26,795 nucleotides of DNA from Apostichopus leukothele. Lineage: Eukaryota; Echinodermata; Holothuroidea; Aspidochirotida; Stichopodidae. The DNA is taken from positions 563,944-590,738 of the forward strand of contig JAAAKB020000012.1 of the NCBI GenBank assembly GCA_010014835.2. The letters run 5' to 3'. This document shows, in pieces, positions 26,478 to 26,795 of the stretch. The notes under the pieces were generated by a model. That model saw only the letters and a program-made list of their open reading frames with translations, made no database searches and was not told the origin of the DNA. Within the stretch, counting starts at the first letter, position 1; each line of letters begins with the position of its first letter. The position numbers and the translations under genes were made by a program.

Positions 26478-26795
26478 ATGGATATTTCTACAAGTTTGGA
26501 ACAGTTTAAACTTTGGAAAGTTGACAGACTGAAGGAATTTTTAAAGAAACGAAAGTTGAAAATGAGTGGCCGAAAAGAAGAGTTGGTTGCTTTAGCGTAT
26601 GCTGCCGTTCAGATGAACATTGCTGAAGTTAACATAGCAGATGCGCGAAATGAAAAGGCAGATGACTACGCATCGGTACTTCAGGTTGAAGGAGAGACCC
26701 CGTCGATCCTTTTTCGGATTTGCCACTTGCATGGGAAGGCGAATTTGCAATGGAAAAATGGCCGCCTTGCATGTTCATTGATATTGCGCATTATT
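26478..26795 (+). pseudogene. SAP-domain protein, 5' end, with apparent one-base frameshift
   Basis: From the ATG at 26478 the frame reads MDISTSLEQFKLWKVDRLKE, then FLKKRKLKMSGRKEELVALA; residues 7-46 form a SAP helix-extension-helix motif (LK.FLK.R.LK.SGRKEELV), which binds nucleic acid. After codon 75 (about 26700) the original frame loses protein character, while the frame starting at GAT 26705 reads DPFSDLPLAWEGEFAMEKWP and on to FIDIAHY to the window end. This DPFSDL..WEGE..WPP block is, from memory, what follows the SAP motif in a large invertebrate family whose longer members carry SWIM and YqaJ-type nuclease domains. One missing base near the CCCC run at 26698-26701 explains both observations: true pseudogene, or assembly indel. 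Partial at the right edge. Confidence 0.7.

Overview
This window reads as nuclear DNA of an invertebrate animal. It is AT-rich, its genes are split by GT-AG introns of 0.7-5 kb, it is full of young minisatellites and small DNA transposons, and its protein families are metazoan (HIPK kinase, SR splicing factor, LDL-receptor class A module, SAP protein). Recurrent CTAACGTTAG and GTTAGGCC words and a GCGCTATATAAAT retroposon tail suggest a marine deuterostome such as an echinoderm. That placement is an impression only.

Layout. (1) 965-8097, minus strand: the 5' part of a homeodomain-interacting protein kinase (HIPK) gene. Three coding exons (7860-7106, 2150-2027, 1084-965) join in perfect phase and give 333 residues: a short N-terminus, the kinase N-lobe, catalytic loop, activation segment and part of the C-lobe. 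The rest lies beyond the left edge. Intron 1 holds a fragment of a Myb/SANT-like (trihelix) DNA-binding domain and a 907-bp hAT-type element with a matching 8-bp target duplication. (2) 8098-12744: no gene recognised. It holds a 539-bp inverted-repeat element with many CTCGCCA subterminal words, and a degenerate minisatellite. (3) 12745-12867, plus strand: one orphan exon coding a complete LDL-receptor class A domain, followed by one end of another hAT-like element and a 100-N assembly gap (13073-13172). Sequence right of the gap starts in a decayed ~240-300-bp tandem repeat. (4) 14015-26110, minus strand: a complete SR-type splicing factor, 8 coding exons, 178 residues, RRM - one CCHC zinc knuckle - Gly/Arg linker - RS tail. 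Two of its exons appear to be 12-nt, phase-symmetric microexons. (5) 26478-26795, plus strand, head-to-head with the SR gene: the start of a SAP-domain protein, broken by an apparent one-base deletion at about 26700 and running off the right edge.

The HIPK and SR genes are both nuclear regulators, but nothing shows a functional link, and the gap means the two halves may not truly be neighbours. The most interesting points are the SR protein (an SRSF4/5/6-like RRM joined to an SRSF7-like zinc knuckle, with two possible 12-nt cassettes), the excess of the 7-mer TACAGTA/TACTGTA throughout, tandem arrays that abut 3' splice sites, and the frameshifted SAP gene. No prokaryotic-style system, CRISPR array, tRNA or rRNA was seen.
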